This document shows positions 32,941 through 45,381 of a stretch of DNA of 64,000 nt, one piece after another (position 1 is the first letter of the stretch; each line of letters begins with the position of its first letter). The DNA is from Dysidea avara. Lineage: Eukaryota; Porifera; Demospongiae; Dictyoceratida; Dysideidae. The stretch spans positions 39,871,391 through 39,935,390 of the forward strand of contig NC_089272.1 in the NCBI RefSeq assembly GCF_963678975.1. The letters are read 5' to 3'. Both the position numbers and the translations under genes were made by a program. The notes under the pieces were generated by a model. That model saw only the letters and a program-made list of their open reading frames with translations, searched no databases and had not been told where the DNA came from.

Positions 32941-33171
32941 AATTTGTTTAATTCTTTCTGCTGAGAGTTATATACTGTAGAAGTACTTGAAATAGATTTT
33001 ATTAATATACAGTAGTTTGTTTTAATGCATATTGTACATACTTTTACAGTGTGTATACAGATAAATATCTGTATAGCTAGTACATGGCTAAAATATGTAA
33101 ATCATTCTGGTAACAAAATCTGAGAAATTATTATAATTATTGTGTCTGTGTACTTTGTCATTGTGCCATAT
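32941..33171. other. 3' flank of the sulfatase gene
   Basis: A short AT-rich stretch between the sulfatase stop codon and the MITE at 33172. No gene is seen. Confidence 0.4.
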
Positions 33172-33488
33172 CAGGGGCGGATCCAGACTTATGGAAAGGG
33201 GGGGAACAAAAATGAACTGAGGCACTACATTGTCTCTGGTTTGATAAGGTGAGACCAAAAAAAAAAGGTCACAGCCAGCTGCCAATAGCTGCCCACCTCA
33301 CCAACCATGCATTTATAGCTGATAAAGTACATAAAAATCCTTAAATAGCTCACTACACACTGTTCTAATACTGAGATTGCTTTATTTGAGTGATTGCTCT
33401 ATTAGAGTATCTCAATCTTGCTATACTAAAAATTTTTGGAGGGCTCTTGCCCTTTGATCCCTCCCCCCCCCCACTGTATCTGCCCCTG
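33172..33488. mobile_element. CAGGGGCGGATCC-type MITE
   Basis: A 317-bp element bounded by CAGGGGCGGATCCAG and TATCTGCCCCTG. CATAT occurs on both sides (33167-33171 and 33489-33493), a possible 5-bp duplication, which is shorter than the 8 bp of typical hAT. It is related in opposite orientation to 4778-5114 and carries the dispersed motif on its minus strand (33391-33418). Confidence 0.75.
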
Positions 33489-33493
33489 CATAT

Positions 33494-34931
33494 AGTGTAG
33501 CTACATTGAAGTAACTGATTGGAGTTTGCAACATCAAGTACTTAGTAAAGTTCATCAAATGAATCATTGTGCATGTACTGTGAGGGTTTTCATTGAGTGG
33601 TACACCAAGTTTTTAAAAGCACAATTTCTAAACACAAAATGCATGAGTCATTAACTATAATCTTATTTATAAATATCTCAGATCTGAAATTGTATTTCAA
33701 AGGTTGAAGAATACTATCCATGACCATGCCTTGTATGCTGTACACAGTATTTGGATCACAGAAGAAAGTAACAGCGATGCAAGAACAACAACAACAAAGT
33801 GGCATTACTTTACACAATTATACATACCGCAGGGAATACTGGCATACACTTACAAATGTATAGCTATGTATGTCAAATGTTACAACTGACTACTACATGT
33901 TAATTCTTTGTTATGTATGTGCATGACATCTTTCTTAGAAGCTATATAAACTATAGTTGTTAATCACTGCACGTATGGATGCATTATTTGTTGCATCACA
34001 AGTTTGCAATTTTAGTTATAATAATATAATGGTATTTCAGTTGCATGCAATAAGGAAAATACCCTGGTTTGACCCCTAAGTGTGGTCCATGTATCGAGTC
34101 TTGCTGGAAGTGAATTTATCAGCCCATATGTTTTACAGTATTTAAATAACATTTTATCATTCATATGCTCATGATCATGGTAAATTTCAAACACTTCTGT
34201 CTGTATTCACCCTTCAGTGTATGTTGAAAAATCAAAAACCAAATATATCAGCTAGTAGTAAAACTGCATTTTTAACATTTAAATAATAGCTATATAGTTA
34301 GACTTTGGAACATGAGATTCTGTACATGGCATTAATTTTATAGTAAACCAAAAACTTTATGTTAAGTGAAGAGAGGGCACTATTGCAGGGCCTATACTAT
34401 AAAAACTACACTGTACCTGTGTTTTGAATGCTATACAGTAGACAGTAAAATTAGTAGAAGGTAACGTATTCTAAAGTATACCTTTATAACAGTGGTGCAT
34501 GTGTATTATTGCTGCATTTTGTATTGACCCAGAGATTGACATTTATTGAGGTGAATTAAAAGGAGATATATGTACTGAATAGATCCAAGTAAGCAGCCAA
34601 TCAAATTTGAGTTTCTGGTAGTCTACTGTATGTACAATATTTCAGCTTTAATGGAAAGAAAATCTTAATGCATGAAAAACTATTAATTTTGTGATTGAAA
34701 TATAAAAGATTGGACATTAGTTGCTACATTCCCTCTACAGATAAAGAAATAGTATTCATGTGGTTTTGGATACAGGCTAATCTCTAGTGCTGTAAAATGC
34801 AATTTCTTTAATAATCTAACAAGCAAAATTACATAGCCATACTTAATATGCAACTGTACACCCAACCATGTAACTCTCACAGATTTAAAACAACTAACTA
34901 TCCTAAGTTAATTCTTTGCTGTATGATATTA
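33494..34931. other. No gene recognised
   Basis: About 1.4 kb of AT-rich sequence with only short frames (33590-33817, 33704-33889, 34012-34194, 34683-34880). None has a domain or signal that I can support. Confidence 0.4.
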
Positions 34932-35250
34932 TCTAATCCAAAACAGCCAAGCTGTAAAAACAGTGTGCGGCCCTCAGAAAGGCTATGGTGAAAAAAGATG
35001 TGAAATCCAAGGTGGCGGCCAAGAAATGGCTGTGATGGTAGGTTAATGGTAAAAATTTTAATAATGACAATTCAGGTAAATTTTGTGAAGCGGCACAAAA
35101 ATTCACCTGAATTGTCGTTATTAAAATTTTTACCATTAACCTACCATCACAGCCATTTCTTGGCCGCCACCTTGGATTTCACATCTTTTTTCACCATAGC
35201 CTTTCTGAGGGCCGCACACTGTTTTTACAGCTTGGCTGTTTTGGATTAGA
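34932..35250. mobile_element. Foldback repeat FB, full symmetric copy
   Basis: A 319-bp palindrome with arms of about 155 bp around GTGAAGCGGCAC. It begins TCTAATCCAAAACAGCC and ends with the complement. The same 67-residue peptide can be read from both strands (34933-35136 and 35046-35249), which is a by-product of the symmetry. It abuts the B end of composite element copy 2. Confidence 0.9.
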
Positions 35251-35519
35251 TTTCATTTCTTTTTGTATTTGTATACCCCAAAGCCGGCCTATGGCCAGCT
35301 TTGGGACTTTTTTAACCTATGTTTTTTTTCTTTACTACAGGAAGAAGAAAAGATGAAGTAGATGTACTTTAAATATTTTATCAGTAAATGTACAAATTAT
35401 ATATATAATACATATGGGACCGGATTTGCGAAAAGGGGCCTTCCATACACATCCAATTTGCCAACTTTGACAATTGATAACTTCAGAATGGAAAGAGCTA
35501 TTGCCTTGAAATTTGGGCA

Positions 35520-38500
35520 GTGGTGATTTCTTTGCAGCTGAACTCTCCACATGATGATTTCTTTGTAGCTGAACTCTCTACAAGATAATTTCTTCTAGCT
35601 GATCTCTCTACAGGGAGATTTGTTTGTAGCTGAACTATCTACAAGGTAACTTCTTCTAGCTGATCTCTCTACAGGGTGATTTGTTCGTAGCTGAATTCTG
35701 TACAGGTGATTTGTTTGCAGCTGAGCTCTTTACAAAATGGTTTCTTTGTAGCTGAACTCTCTACAAAGTAACTTCTTCTAACTGATCTTTCTACAGCGTG
35801 ATTTGTTTGTAGCTGAACTATCTACAAGGTAATTTCTTCTAGCTGATCTCTCTACAGGGTGATTTGTTTGTAGCTGAATTCTGTACAGGTGATTTGTTTG
35901 CAGCTGAGCTCTTTACAGAATGGTTTCTTTGTAGCTGAACTCTCTACAAAGTAACTTCTTCTAACTGATCTTTCTACAGCGTGATTTGTTTGTAGCTGAA
36001 CTATCTACAATGTAATTTCTTCTAGCTGATCTCTCTACAGGGTGATTTGTTTGTAGCTGAATTCTGTACAGGTGATTTGTTTGCAGCTGAGCTCTTTACA
36101 GAATGGTTTCTTTGTAGCTGAACTCTCTACAAAGTAACTTCTTCTAACTGATCTTTCTACAGCGTGATTTGTTTGTAGCTGAACTATCTACAAGGTAATT
36201 TCTTCTAGCTGATCTCTCTACAGGGTGATTTGTTTGTAGCTGAATTCTGTACAGGTGATTTGTTTGCAGCTGAGCTCTTTACAGAATGGTTTCTTTGTAG
36301 CTGAACTCTCTAAAAGGTAACTTCTTCTAACTGATCTCTCTATACAGGGCAATTTGTTTGTGGCAGAATTTTCTACAGGGTGATTTCTTTGCAGCTGAAC
36401 TCTCTACATGGTGGTTTCTTTGTAGCTGAACTCTCTACAAGGTAACTTCTTCTAGCTGATCTCTCTACAGGGTGATTTGTTTGTAGCTGAACGATCTACA
36501 AGGTAACTTCTTCTAGCTGATCTCTCTACAGGGTGGTTTCTTTGTAGCTGAACTCTCTACAAGGTAACTTTTCTAGCTGATGTCTCTACAAGGTGGCTAG
36601 TTTGTAGCTGAACTCTCTACATGGTGGTTTCTTTGTAACTGAACTTTCTACAAGGTGACTTCTTCTAGCTGATTTTTCAATAGGGTGATTTGTTTGTAGC
36701 TTCACTCTCTACAAGGTAACTTCTTCTAGCTGATCTCTCTACAGGGAGATTTGTTTGTAGCTGAACTCTCTACAGGTGATTTGTTTGAAGCTGAACTTTC
36801 TAAATGATGGTTTCTTTGTAGCTGAACTCTCTACAAGTTAACTTCTTCTAGCTGATCTCTCTACAGGGTGATTTGTTTGTAGCTGAATTCTGTACAGGTG
36901 ATTTGTTTGCAGCTGAGCTCTTTACAGAATGGTTTCTTTGTAGCTGAACTCTCTACAAGGTAACTTTTCTAGCTGATGTCTCTACAAGGTGGCTAGTTTG
37001 TAGCTGAACTCTCTACATGGTGGTTTCTTTGTAACTGAACTTTCTACAAGGTGACTTCTTCTAGCTGATTTTTCAATAGGGTGATTTGTTTGTAGCTTCA
37101 CTCTCTACAAGGTAACTTCTTCTAGCTGATCTCTCTACAGGGAGATTTGTTTGTAGCTGAACTCTCTACAGGTGATTTGTTTGAAGCTGAACTTTCTAAA
37201 TGATAGTTTCTTTGTAGCTGAACTCTCTACAAGTTAACTTCTTCTAGCTGATCTCTCATACAGGGTGATTTGTTTGCAGCTGAGCTCTTTACAGAATGGT
37301 TTCTTTGTAACTGAACTTTCTACAAGGTGACTTCTACAAGCTGATTTTTCAATAGGGTGATTTGTTTGTAGCTTCACTCTCTACAAGGTAATTTCTTCTA
37401 GCTGATCTCTCTACAGGGTGATTTGTTTGTAGCTGAATTCTGTACAGGTGATTTGTTTGCAGCTGAGCTCTTTACAGAATGGTTTCTTTGTAGCTGAACT
37501 CTCTAAAAGGTAACTTCTTCTAACTGATCTCTCTATACAGGGCAATTTGTTTGTGGCAGAATTTTCTACAGGGTGATTTCTTTGCAGCTGAACTCTCTAC
37601 ATGGTGGTTTCTTTGTAGCTGAACTCTCTACAAGGTAACTTCTTCTAGCTGATCTCTCTACAGGGTGATTTGTTTGTAGCTGAACGATCTACAAGGTAAC
37701 TTCTTCTAGCTGATCTCTCTACAGGGTGGTTTCTTTGTAGCTGAACTCTCTAAAAGGTAACTTCATCTAACTGATCTTTCTACAGGGCAATTTGTTTGTG
37801 GCTGTATTTTCTACAGGGTGATTTGTTTGCAGCTGAACTCTCTACATGGTGGTTTCTTTGTAGCTGAACTCTCTACAAAGTAATTTCTTCTAGTTGATCT
37901 CTCTACAGGGTGATTTGTTTGTAGCTGAATTCTGTACAGGTGATTTGTTTGCAGCTGAGCTGTTTACAGAATGGTTTCTTTGTAGCTGAACTCTCTACAA
38001 GGTAACTTCTTCTAACTGATCTTTCTACAGGGCAATTTGTTCGTGGCAGAATTTTATACAGGGTGATTTCTTTGCAGCTGAACTCTCTACATGGTGGTTT
38101 CTTTGTAGCTGAACTCTCTACAAGGTAACTTCTTCTAGCTGATCTCTATACAGGGTGATTTGTTTGTAGCTGAACTCTCTACAAGTTAACTTCTTCTAGC
38201 TGATCTCTCTACATGGTGATTTGTTTGTAGCTGAATTCTATATAGGTGATTTGTTTGCAGCTGAGCTCTTTAAATAATGGTTTCTTTGTAGCTGAACTCT
38301 CTCAAGGTAACTTCTTCTAGCTGATGTCTTTACAGGGTCACTAGTTTGTAGCTGAATTCTCTACATGGTGGTTTCTTTGTAACTGAACTCTCTACAAGGT
38401 AACTTTTTCTAGCTCATCTTTCTACAGGGTGATTTATTTGTAGCTGAATTCTTTACAGGTGATTTGTTTGCAGCTGAGCTCTTTAAAGAATGGTTTCTTT

Positions 38501-39432
38501 GTAGCTGAACTATCTACAAGGTAACTTCTTCTAGCTGAAGTCTCTACAAGGTCACTGGTTTGTAGCTGAGCTCTCTACATGGTGGTTTTTTTGTAACTGA
38601 ACTCTCTACAAGGTGACCTCTTCTAGCTGATCTTTCTACAGGGTGATTTGTTTGAAGCTGAACTCTCTACAAGGTAACTTCTTCTAGCTGATCTCTCTAC
38701 AGGGAGATTTGTTTGTAGCTGAACTCTCTACATGATGGTTTCTTTGTAGCTGAACTCTCTACAAGATAACTTCTAGCTAATCTCTCTACAGGGAGATTTG
38801 TTTGTAGCTGATCTTTCTACAGGGTGATTTGTTTGAAGCTGAACTCTCTACAAGGTAACTTCTTCTAGCTGATCTCTCTACAGGGAGATTTGTTTGTAGC
38901 TGAACTCTCTACATGATGGTTTCTTTGTAGCTGAACTATCAACAAGGTAACTTCTTCTAGCTGATCTCTCTACAGGGTGATTTGTTTGTAGCTGAGCTCT
39001 TTACAGAATGGTTTCTATGTAGCTGAACTCTTTACAAGGTAACTTCTTCTAGCTGATGTCTCTACAGGGTCACTAGTTTGTAAATGAATTCTCTACATGG
39101 TGGTTTCTTTGTAACTGAACTCTCTACGAGGTAACTTCTTCTAGCTGATCTTTCTATAGGGTGACTTGTTTGTAAACGAATTCTCTACATGGTGGTTTCT
39201 TTGTATCTGAACTCTCTACATTGTGGTTTCTTTGTAGCTGAACTCTACAAGGTGATTTCTTCTAGCTGAATTATCTCTTTCTATAGTTGCATGAATTCCC
39301 TACAAGGTAACTTCTTCTAGCTGATCTCTCTACAGGGTGAATTGTTTGTGGCTGATCTCTCTACAGGGTGGCTTGTTTGTAGCTGATCTCTATACAGGTT
39401 ACTTGTTTCTAGCTGATCTCTTGAATTCTCTT
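35520..39432. repeat. Satellite array 2, reverse-oriented relative to array 1
   Basis: About 128 monomers of roughly 30 bp, the reverse complement of array 1 monomers (for example GTAGCTGAACTCTCTACAAG). At 35691-36310 there are about four copies of a 183-bp (six-monomer) higher-order unit, with anchors at 35691, 35874, 36057 and 36240. A longer repeat of about 396 bp recurs at 36591 and 36987. The higher-order patterns differ from those in array 1, so the arrays have been amplified independently since they separated. Confidence 0.95.
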
Positions 39433-39433
39433 C

Positions 39434-39500
39434 GGGTGACTGCTCTATTAGGATGACTGCTCTATTAGGATGACTGCTCTATTAGAGTATCTCGATCTCA
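39434..39500 (-). repeat. 17-bp tandem of the dispersed palindromic motif
   Basis: Three direct copies of GACTGCTCTATTAGGAT-type units; the last reads GACTGCTCTATTAGAGTATC, followed by TCGATC. They sit between the last satellite monomers and the A block, as at 14685-14735. Confidence 0.85.
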
Positions 39501-40027
39501 CACTTGCTACACTAAGTTGGATTTCGTGTTATAACTCCGTGGTTTTAAGTCTGATTCTTCTACACCATTGAAGAGCCTTTCTAAGATGATAACTCCATCT
39601 GTACAGCGATTTTCAAAGCATTACCCCAAGCGGTTTACCTGGTAGGCGTGGCAAGCAGTCGTTTTTTATTAGCTAATCTCGATTGCGTAATTGTTACACA
39701 CTGTTGGTTTTTTCGTTGTATCTTCCTGGTTTTTAGCTCGATTTCTTTCAAACCACAAAAGGTTTGAGGTTCAATAGTTAACCTATTCACCCACCGATTT
39801 TCAGCTTCTTCCCATACGCGGTTTACCCTGTAGGCGTGACAACATATTGGTGTTAATTTTCGTGAATAATCGCTCATAACTCTTTGCCTGTTTATCGTAT
39901 TCCAGCCAAAGTTGGTACCGAGATGCGCCTTTATATCCCCCTTCTGTGTGCCAAATTTCAAGGCAATCGGATATGGCGTGCGAGTTTTATAGCAGTTTTT
40001 GTAAGTGTGCGACAAGAAAAAGAAAAA

Positions 40028-40058
<31 letters not shown>

Positions 40059-40290
40059 AAAAAAAAAACGAAGAAACTGAGCCAATTTTTGAAGTCGCAT
40101 ATCTCGGGAACGCGCGAAGCGATTTCGCTCAAATTTGGAATGTGGAGTGCTGCAGTTGGGGGGCATGTCCACAGCAAAAATCGTCTTGTTTCATCAAGGA
40201 AGCACAGAGCTACGGAGGTGCGAAAATTGCGTTTTCTTTCTTCCTGTCAATATACTCACGGGTGTTACGCGCCGGCTTCTTGGGCCGCAC

Positions 40291-40308
40291 GACACACTAC
40301 CGTGTGTC
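40291..40308 (+). other. Terminal hairpin of composite element, copy 2
   Basis: Perfect stem GACACAC/GTGTGTC with loop TACC, followed by TTGAT. Identical in stem to copy 1 and compensated relative to 20962-20979. Confidence 0.75.
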
Positions 40309-40312
40309 TTGA

Positions 40313-40512
40313 TCTAATCCAAAACAGCCAAGCTGTAAAAAATGAGTGCAGCCCTCAAAAGGCTATGGTGAAAAAAAGATGTGAAATCCAAGGTGGCAGC
40401 CAAGAAATAGCTGTGATGGTATGATAATGGTAAAAATTTTAATAATGAATTTTGGTGTCGCTTGGCCTTGGCCAAAAATTTACCTGAATTGTCATTATTA
40501 AAATTTTCACCT
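40313..40512. mobile_element. Foldback repeat FB, partial copy at the A end
   Basis: Begins TCTAATCCAAAACAGCC four bases after the shared TTGAT end of the composite element. One arm runs about 130 bp to AATTTTAATAATGA. After a spacer containing GGCCTTGGCC, the innermost part of the other arm returns (ACCTGAATTGTCATTATTAA). Confidence 0.7.
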
Positions 40513-41099
40513 GTGGTCCCTACTATACAGTTACTATCGTACTGTATGATGATTGGTAGGGAGTTCCAAAGTCAACATATTCGATTAAAATAAAAATGAC
40601 ATTCTCTGTTGATGGAGGATACATTATGGTGTAGCTTGACTGAATTGATACTCTGGGAGAAAAATATGTACGTAAGAATTGATGTTATAAAGCTTGGGGT
40701 TGGATTTTTCAGACAGTTGATAAAAAACATTGTTATTTCGAAGATATACGTACATTAAAGGTAATAATAAATTTAGATTTATTAGCCATGTTTTGTAATC
40801 TGAGGTGAAGTCATGTAAACTGTATTTGGTTGCCCCACGTATGTTGAAGCTGTTAAATTTTAGAGATGTCCTTCAAAAGGTAAGGTCAACATACAGGTGC
40901 ACAATATATAAGCTGTGATCTAACTAAGAATATATAGGACTGTAACTGATGGAACAATAGTTTTACTAAACGTTCCCCAGAGTTTTATAAGCTTTCTTAA
41001 GGATGTAGTCATGATGTACATTTAAGATTATCACACCTACTGGCAGGTATTTGCGTGAATGGGAGGAGTTTACAGGATTGCCATCGATGCTGTAATAAG
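40513..41099. other. No gene recognised
   Basis: AT-rich sequence without open frames or clear repeats. Confidence 0.35.
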
Positions 41100-42127
41100 C
41101 AGACATGGAGCCAAGTACATTTACATGTACTTAAAGTAAAAAGTACAAGTACTTTTGAAATTTCCAAGTATAAGTACTCCAGCGGCAATCAAGAGAGTAC
41201 TTAAGTAAAGTACAAGTACATGGTGGATGTACTTAATTAAAGTACAAGTATATACATTTTGCTGTAGTACAATATATAGTGTATTCAGTGTATTGTGGTA
41301 CTGTATTTAAGTGTGCCTAGTGGGATTTGTACTTTCAGGTTTTTGTCAATTCTCTCTCTTAAAATGTACTGACCTAAACAGCAGCATTGTTTTTGTTTGC
41401 CAGAATGCTATTACATCATTAATCATGGCTACATGATTATAGTAATATAAGGTTAGGGAAGGCACTAGAAGAATTGTAAACTGCACCTTCATACAATTTT
41501 GTTACTCTCATTGCACACCCACTGTGTACAAACTACGTACAATTTTTGCAGTACTTAAAATATTCAAGTACATACAAGTACTCAACAAAGTACTTGAGTA
41601 TAAGTAAAAGTACAGTTAGGCATGCGTCCATTATGCCGGCATAACTTCGGGAATAATAGGTACTGAAAAGCATTGGGGAATATTCCGGAATAATCGGATG
41701 AATTCTAAGAATACTTGGAACAAAATTATAAGTTTTTGTTGTGGTGTAGTGTAAAAATCTTTTAGATTTACTACCAAAACAGTGCAAGCATGAAAACGAT
41801 CGAGATACTCTAATGGAGCAGTCAACTTGAGTCCATAATTCTAATAGAGCAGTCACTTGTTTAAAAACCCTAACAAAAATAGTAATTTGGCACACATATT
41901 TGGGAATAATTTGAGAATAATAGGCAGACTTAGGAATAAATTTGAACATAATAGGTGAATAAAAAAAGAAGTGCCAGAAAGAATAATAGGAAGATTTTGG
42001 AGCATAATAGACTTAAGCCTAAGTACAGTGGGAAAATCAAGAAAGTATTTAAGTGAAGTGCAAGTTCTTTCAAATCCGTACTTAAGTGTACTTAAGTACT
42101 AGTATCATGTACTTGGCCCCATGTCTG
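41100..42127. mobile_element. hAT-like element with AAGTACTT repeats and a nested element
   Basis: A 1028-bp element whose ends are CAGACATGGAGCCAAGTAC and the near complement of it. The flanks GTAATAAG (41092-41099) and ATAATAAG (42128-42135) are an 8-bp duplication with one change. Runs of AAGTACAAGTACTT-like subterminal repeats follow from both ends. A second repeat family (TTAGGCATG...GCCTAA, about 41614-42025, rich in GGAATAATAGG) appears nested inside and contains two copies of the dispersed motif (41798-41857). The minus-strand frames at 41533-41949 are repeat sequence. Confidence 0.8.
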
Positions 42128-44347
42128 ATAATAAGTTGTAAATTTAAATGAAAGATGAGTACTTATAGAGGAATGAAATGATAGAAGGTATGTTGCGTTC
42201 AGCCTTTTAGATCATGTTGTAGAAGCTACATATCACTAGTATGGTTATGTACTGATAATTCCTATTATTCCGAATGATATTATGCAATTGATACTGTAAT
42301 GTGGATGTTGAAATCATAATGTTTCCATTTGTAAGTGTGCTTCAAGAGGGTGATCCATCACAGTATGCCGTGCGATCCATCATGGTGTGACATTTCTGAC
42401 TGTTTTGTTAGATTACCTCAATATTTTCCTGACACCTTGGGCTGTCAGCAAAACGAAATGGTACACAATAAAGGACAAAGGTAAGTTGATGATACATGCA
42501 TCTTACGTACTGCGGTATGCCACAAGATGAAAAGAAATTGAACAGTGAAAAAAATAAACCCCATTGCCTTAGCTGTTATTGAGTTATGCTTGCCTGAAGG
42601 CATCATGCAGTTAGTCAGTAGAAAATTCAGTTGAATAAAATAATAAAATTTTGTAACAATCTGTTAAAATTCAAAGCATTTAGGGTCATACTGAAGGTAC
42701 TTTTGGGAATGGTTATACCTAACCAATCAAGGTTCCAGGATGGTATTGTGAAGCTGTTTTTTTTTGGATGATATTTTTGGTCAGAAAAGCCCAAACCTCC
42801 ATGATCCCTATAACACATTTCTATCATATTGTATGATGAACATTGTTTTTCCCTTTCCCCAGAGTTCTAAACTATATGCCTGTATAAATTGTGCCTGAAT
42901 TGTATATTTGTTGTTGTGCAGTTGTTACAGTATTTTCTACATTAAGCAGTATCAGTGTATGTAAGAAGAGTCAGCACTTTTTCAAGCTGTTTTCACATTC
43001 TTTCTTTCTTCTACTTTTTGTGCTTTGCATGCTTGATTGAAATTTTCACCTGAAGTGCATATCCAACTATGTATATACTTTGGCACTTTAAATTACCGTA
43101 GAGACAGTTGTTTGTATTTGCATACTAACTTACTCTATTTTTATAGCTACCTTGTTACATATTGTGTTGAGGTAGTACCATATGGACTTTGTGGTTGGAA
43201 TGTATACAAAATAGGTTGTGTATACACATATGAAAAGCCATTAGCTTCCAAGCACAAAAAAGAACATTGCCAACTGGGCAATTGGAAACGGAAACCGAAG
43301 GTGGAAATGGTCAAATCATCATATAAACGTACCCTAGAGTGAAACCCTTTTTAGTTGCCACCTTCTTATAAAGACCACCTCCATACAAAGACCGCACAGT
43401 AAAGATAGCTGACCTTATAAAACCATTTCATGGTCCGCTGAAAGACCACTCTCTTTACAAAGACCACCTCTCACATTGTAATAAGATTCCAAGCATGTAT
43501 TCCATGACTATTGAAACAGCTACATGTAGGCTCTTACGGTCCTAGGGTAAAACCTCACTTAGTGTCACTTTTAAAACGACAACCTCTGTACAAAAACCAT
43601 TTCTATACAAAGGCTATAGGTTCTAAAGATAGGTAAGGCTACTTCGTGATCACCTTTTATAAAGACTACCTCTTTACATGGTAAATTGGCCCAATAAAAA
43701 TCCCATTAAATATCTAACATTCTGCCCTGTACCAAAGCTGAGCACTAGGCATTGGATAACTACTGTATAGAATGCTGTATATGAAATTGTTAATATATCA
43801 CCACTTTTATAATTTGTATAATTCTTAGTTGTTCATTATTATTGTCATTCTCATACAGCTGTACCTGTAAGAACACAACAAAGCTGAAATGAATATCAAA
43901 GTCACTAAATCAAGCAATAATTCAAACAATTTTAATATGTTTTTTGTGTGATTGATTAATGATATTTAAATTGATACGAATATATATATATATATACTGA
44001 AACACACTTAATTACAAGTATAATTGAAAATAAATTGCTAAAATCTGGCCATAAATACCTAAATGTATTGCAATTTTAGTAAAGCTTAGTTCCTTTGTTA
44101 AAGTATTTGAATACTGACTGATATCACATGAGGTATTCGAATACTAGCACCATCAAGCGATTGGATCAAACATTTGTTTCAGCTCTTATAACACAACGTT
44201 CCAATATTGTTCGTATCTACTCATGGTACAATATTAACTTCTAGGCGTATGTTTCAGACACTCAGGTTAGGTTAGAAACATGCAAAAAATGTACAAACAC
44301 CTGTATATATTAGTCATAGATAACATAATTATACATTGTCAATATAA
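42128..44347. other. Gene-free stretch with diverged repeats
   Basis: 42400-42830 shares an ordered set of blocks with 51980-52400 (GATACATGCA...C.TATGGTATGC, ...GTTATTGAGTTA/CCTAAGCCATTACA, ...GGCCA.AAA), so both are old copies of one dispersed repeat. 43340-43690 is full of TACAAAGACCACCTCT-like segments, also found in the MULE-like element at 55.5 and 56.4 kb. A (TA)n run lies at 43980-43997. The frame at 43037-43342 has no recognisable domain. Confidence 0.5.
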
Positions 44348-45012
44348 TCATTTTGCGACATCATAAGCTGGATTAGTATCCATTCTGATGGTGTTACTGA
44401 CAGTTTGAGCACTACTGTAAGTTGGATTAGTGGTATCAATTCTAGCAGTACTGTAAGTTGGATTGGTAATATCCACTTTGGTAGAGTTGCTGTCAATTTG
44501 AGTAGTACTGAAAGCTGGATTAGTATCCATTCTGATATTTCCACTGTCAACTTGAGTAGTGTTGCAATCTGGATCAGTGTCTGAATCCATTTTGATAGTG
44601 TTGTTGCCAATTTGAGTAAAACTGTAAGATGGATTAGTATCCATTCTGATATTTCCACTGTCAACTTGAGCAGTGTTGCAATCTGGATCAGTGTCTGAAT
44701 CCATTTTGATAGTGTTGTTGCCAATTTGAGTAAAACCGTAAGATGGATTAGTATCCATTCTGATATTTTTACTGCTAATTTGAGTAAAACTGTAAGATGG
44801 ATTGGTATCCATTTTGATTTCGTCTTGACCAATTGGATTAAATCGACTACTTTCACTTGTAGAACTCTTCATATTCTTTTCATACTGATGCTTGTAATAC
44901 AGGCTGATAATGATGATATTGATTAGTGTAGTAACAACAACTGTGAAAAGAAATGTTCCCACTATACTGGTAGCAACTGCTTCTGCTGTTGAGAAGTCAT
45001 CATTTTGCTCAC
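44348..45012 (-). CDS. Terminal exon: membrane helix and NPxY-repeat tail
   Basis: Last exon of a minus-strand gene continued from 50851-51132. The acceptor reads CTTGTAG at 45013, and the exon enters in phase 1, fitting the other exons. After a short acidic stalk comes a transmembrane helix (SIVGTFLFTVVVTTLINIII), a basic stop-transfer YYKHQYEK and a cytoplasmic tail of about 170 residues. The tail consists of repeats of 17-18 residues of the type MDTNPSYSFTQI. Seven repeats carry NPSY, NPTY, NPAY or NPAF, and two have drifted to DPDC. NPxY is the docking site for PTB-domain adaptors and for clathrin-mediated uptake, so the tail looks like a multivalent signalling or endocytic platform. A tandem duplication of 114 bp (38 codons) within the tail is nearly identical, so the repeat number is probably still changing. 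Confidence 0.85.
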
Positions 45013-45076
45013 CTACAAGTGATAGAGGCATTATATGAATAAACTTGAATTTTAAAGCAAGAGAATTATCACAGAA

Positions 45077-45258
45077 TTGTAACATGGTTATAACTAGTCT
45101 ACTTCTTATACAATAGAACACAGACATCACATGCATACACGTAATGTAACATTAATCAGAATAGATATATCACGTGACTCTGTACATGTGCTTTTGAGAA
45201 GTGTTGCATTCAAGGTTGTATTTGGTGTTACTGTATAACCCTCGAAGCCCATGCTACA
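45077..45258 (+). repeat. 5' LTR of decayed gypsy element
   Basis: Starts TGTAACATGGTTATAAC and ends GCTACA. It is about 90% similar to 50423-50601. The following TTGGTGACAGGAGTGGGA is the likely primer-binding region. Confidence 0.85.
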
Positions 45259-45381
45259 TTGGTGACAGGAGTGGGATTACTGATAACCATAGGCTATTTA
45301 TCCTGGTACCGTGGGACGGATCGTACTGTGACCGTAAAAGGTACCCCAAGAGGCAAGCACACCAGTAATAGTGAGTAATTT

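Larger units (their letters stand above)
35251..40310 (+). mobile_element. Composite satellite-bearing element, copy 2
   Basis: Forward-oriented partner of copy 1. The B block is at 35251-35510, with the shared tract GAAGAAGAAAAGATGAAG and an extra insertion of about 23 bp at 35276-35298. The satellite array follows, then the dispersed motif, then the A block (39500-40290), which includes an (AAG)n run at 40029-40062 and AACGCGCGAAGCGATTTC. It ends with the hairpin at 40291-40308 and TTGAT. A further FB sequence starts immediately after (40313), so this copy is flanked on both sides by the same repeat in opposite orientation. Frames in the A block (39635-40424, both strands) are low-complexity by-products. 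Confidence 0.75.

Noticed and set aside
34933..35249. Matching 67-codon frames on opposite strands
   Set aside because: Same cause: the symmetric foldback repeat at 34932-35250.
39635..40424. 180-codon and 139-codon frames on opposite strands
   Set aside because: They are driven by the (AAG)n run and the A block of the composite element.
44329..44856. 175-codon minus-strand frame rich in Leu/Ile/Thr
   Set aside because: A shadow of the NPxY-repeat tail exon in another frame; its periodicity comes from the same DNA repeats.
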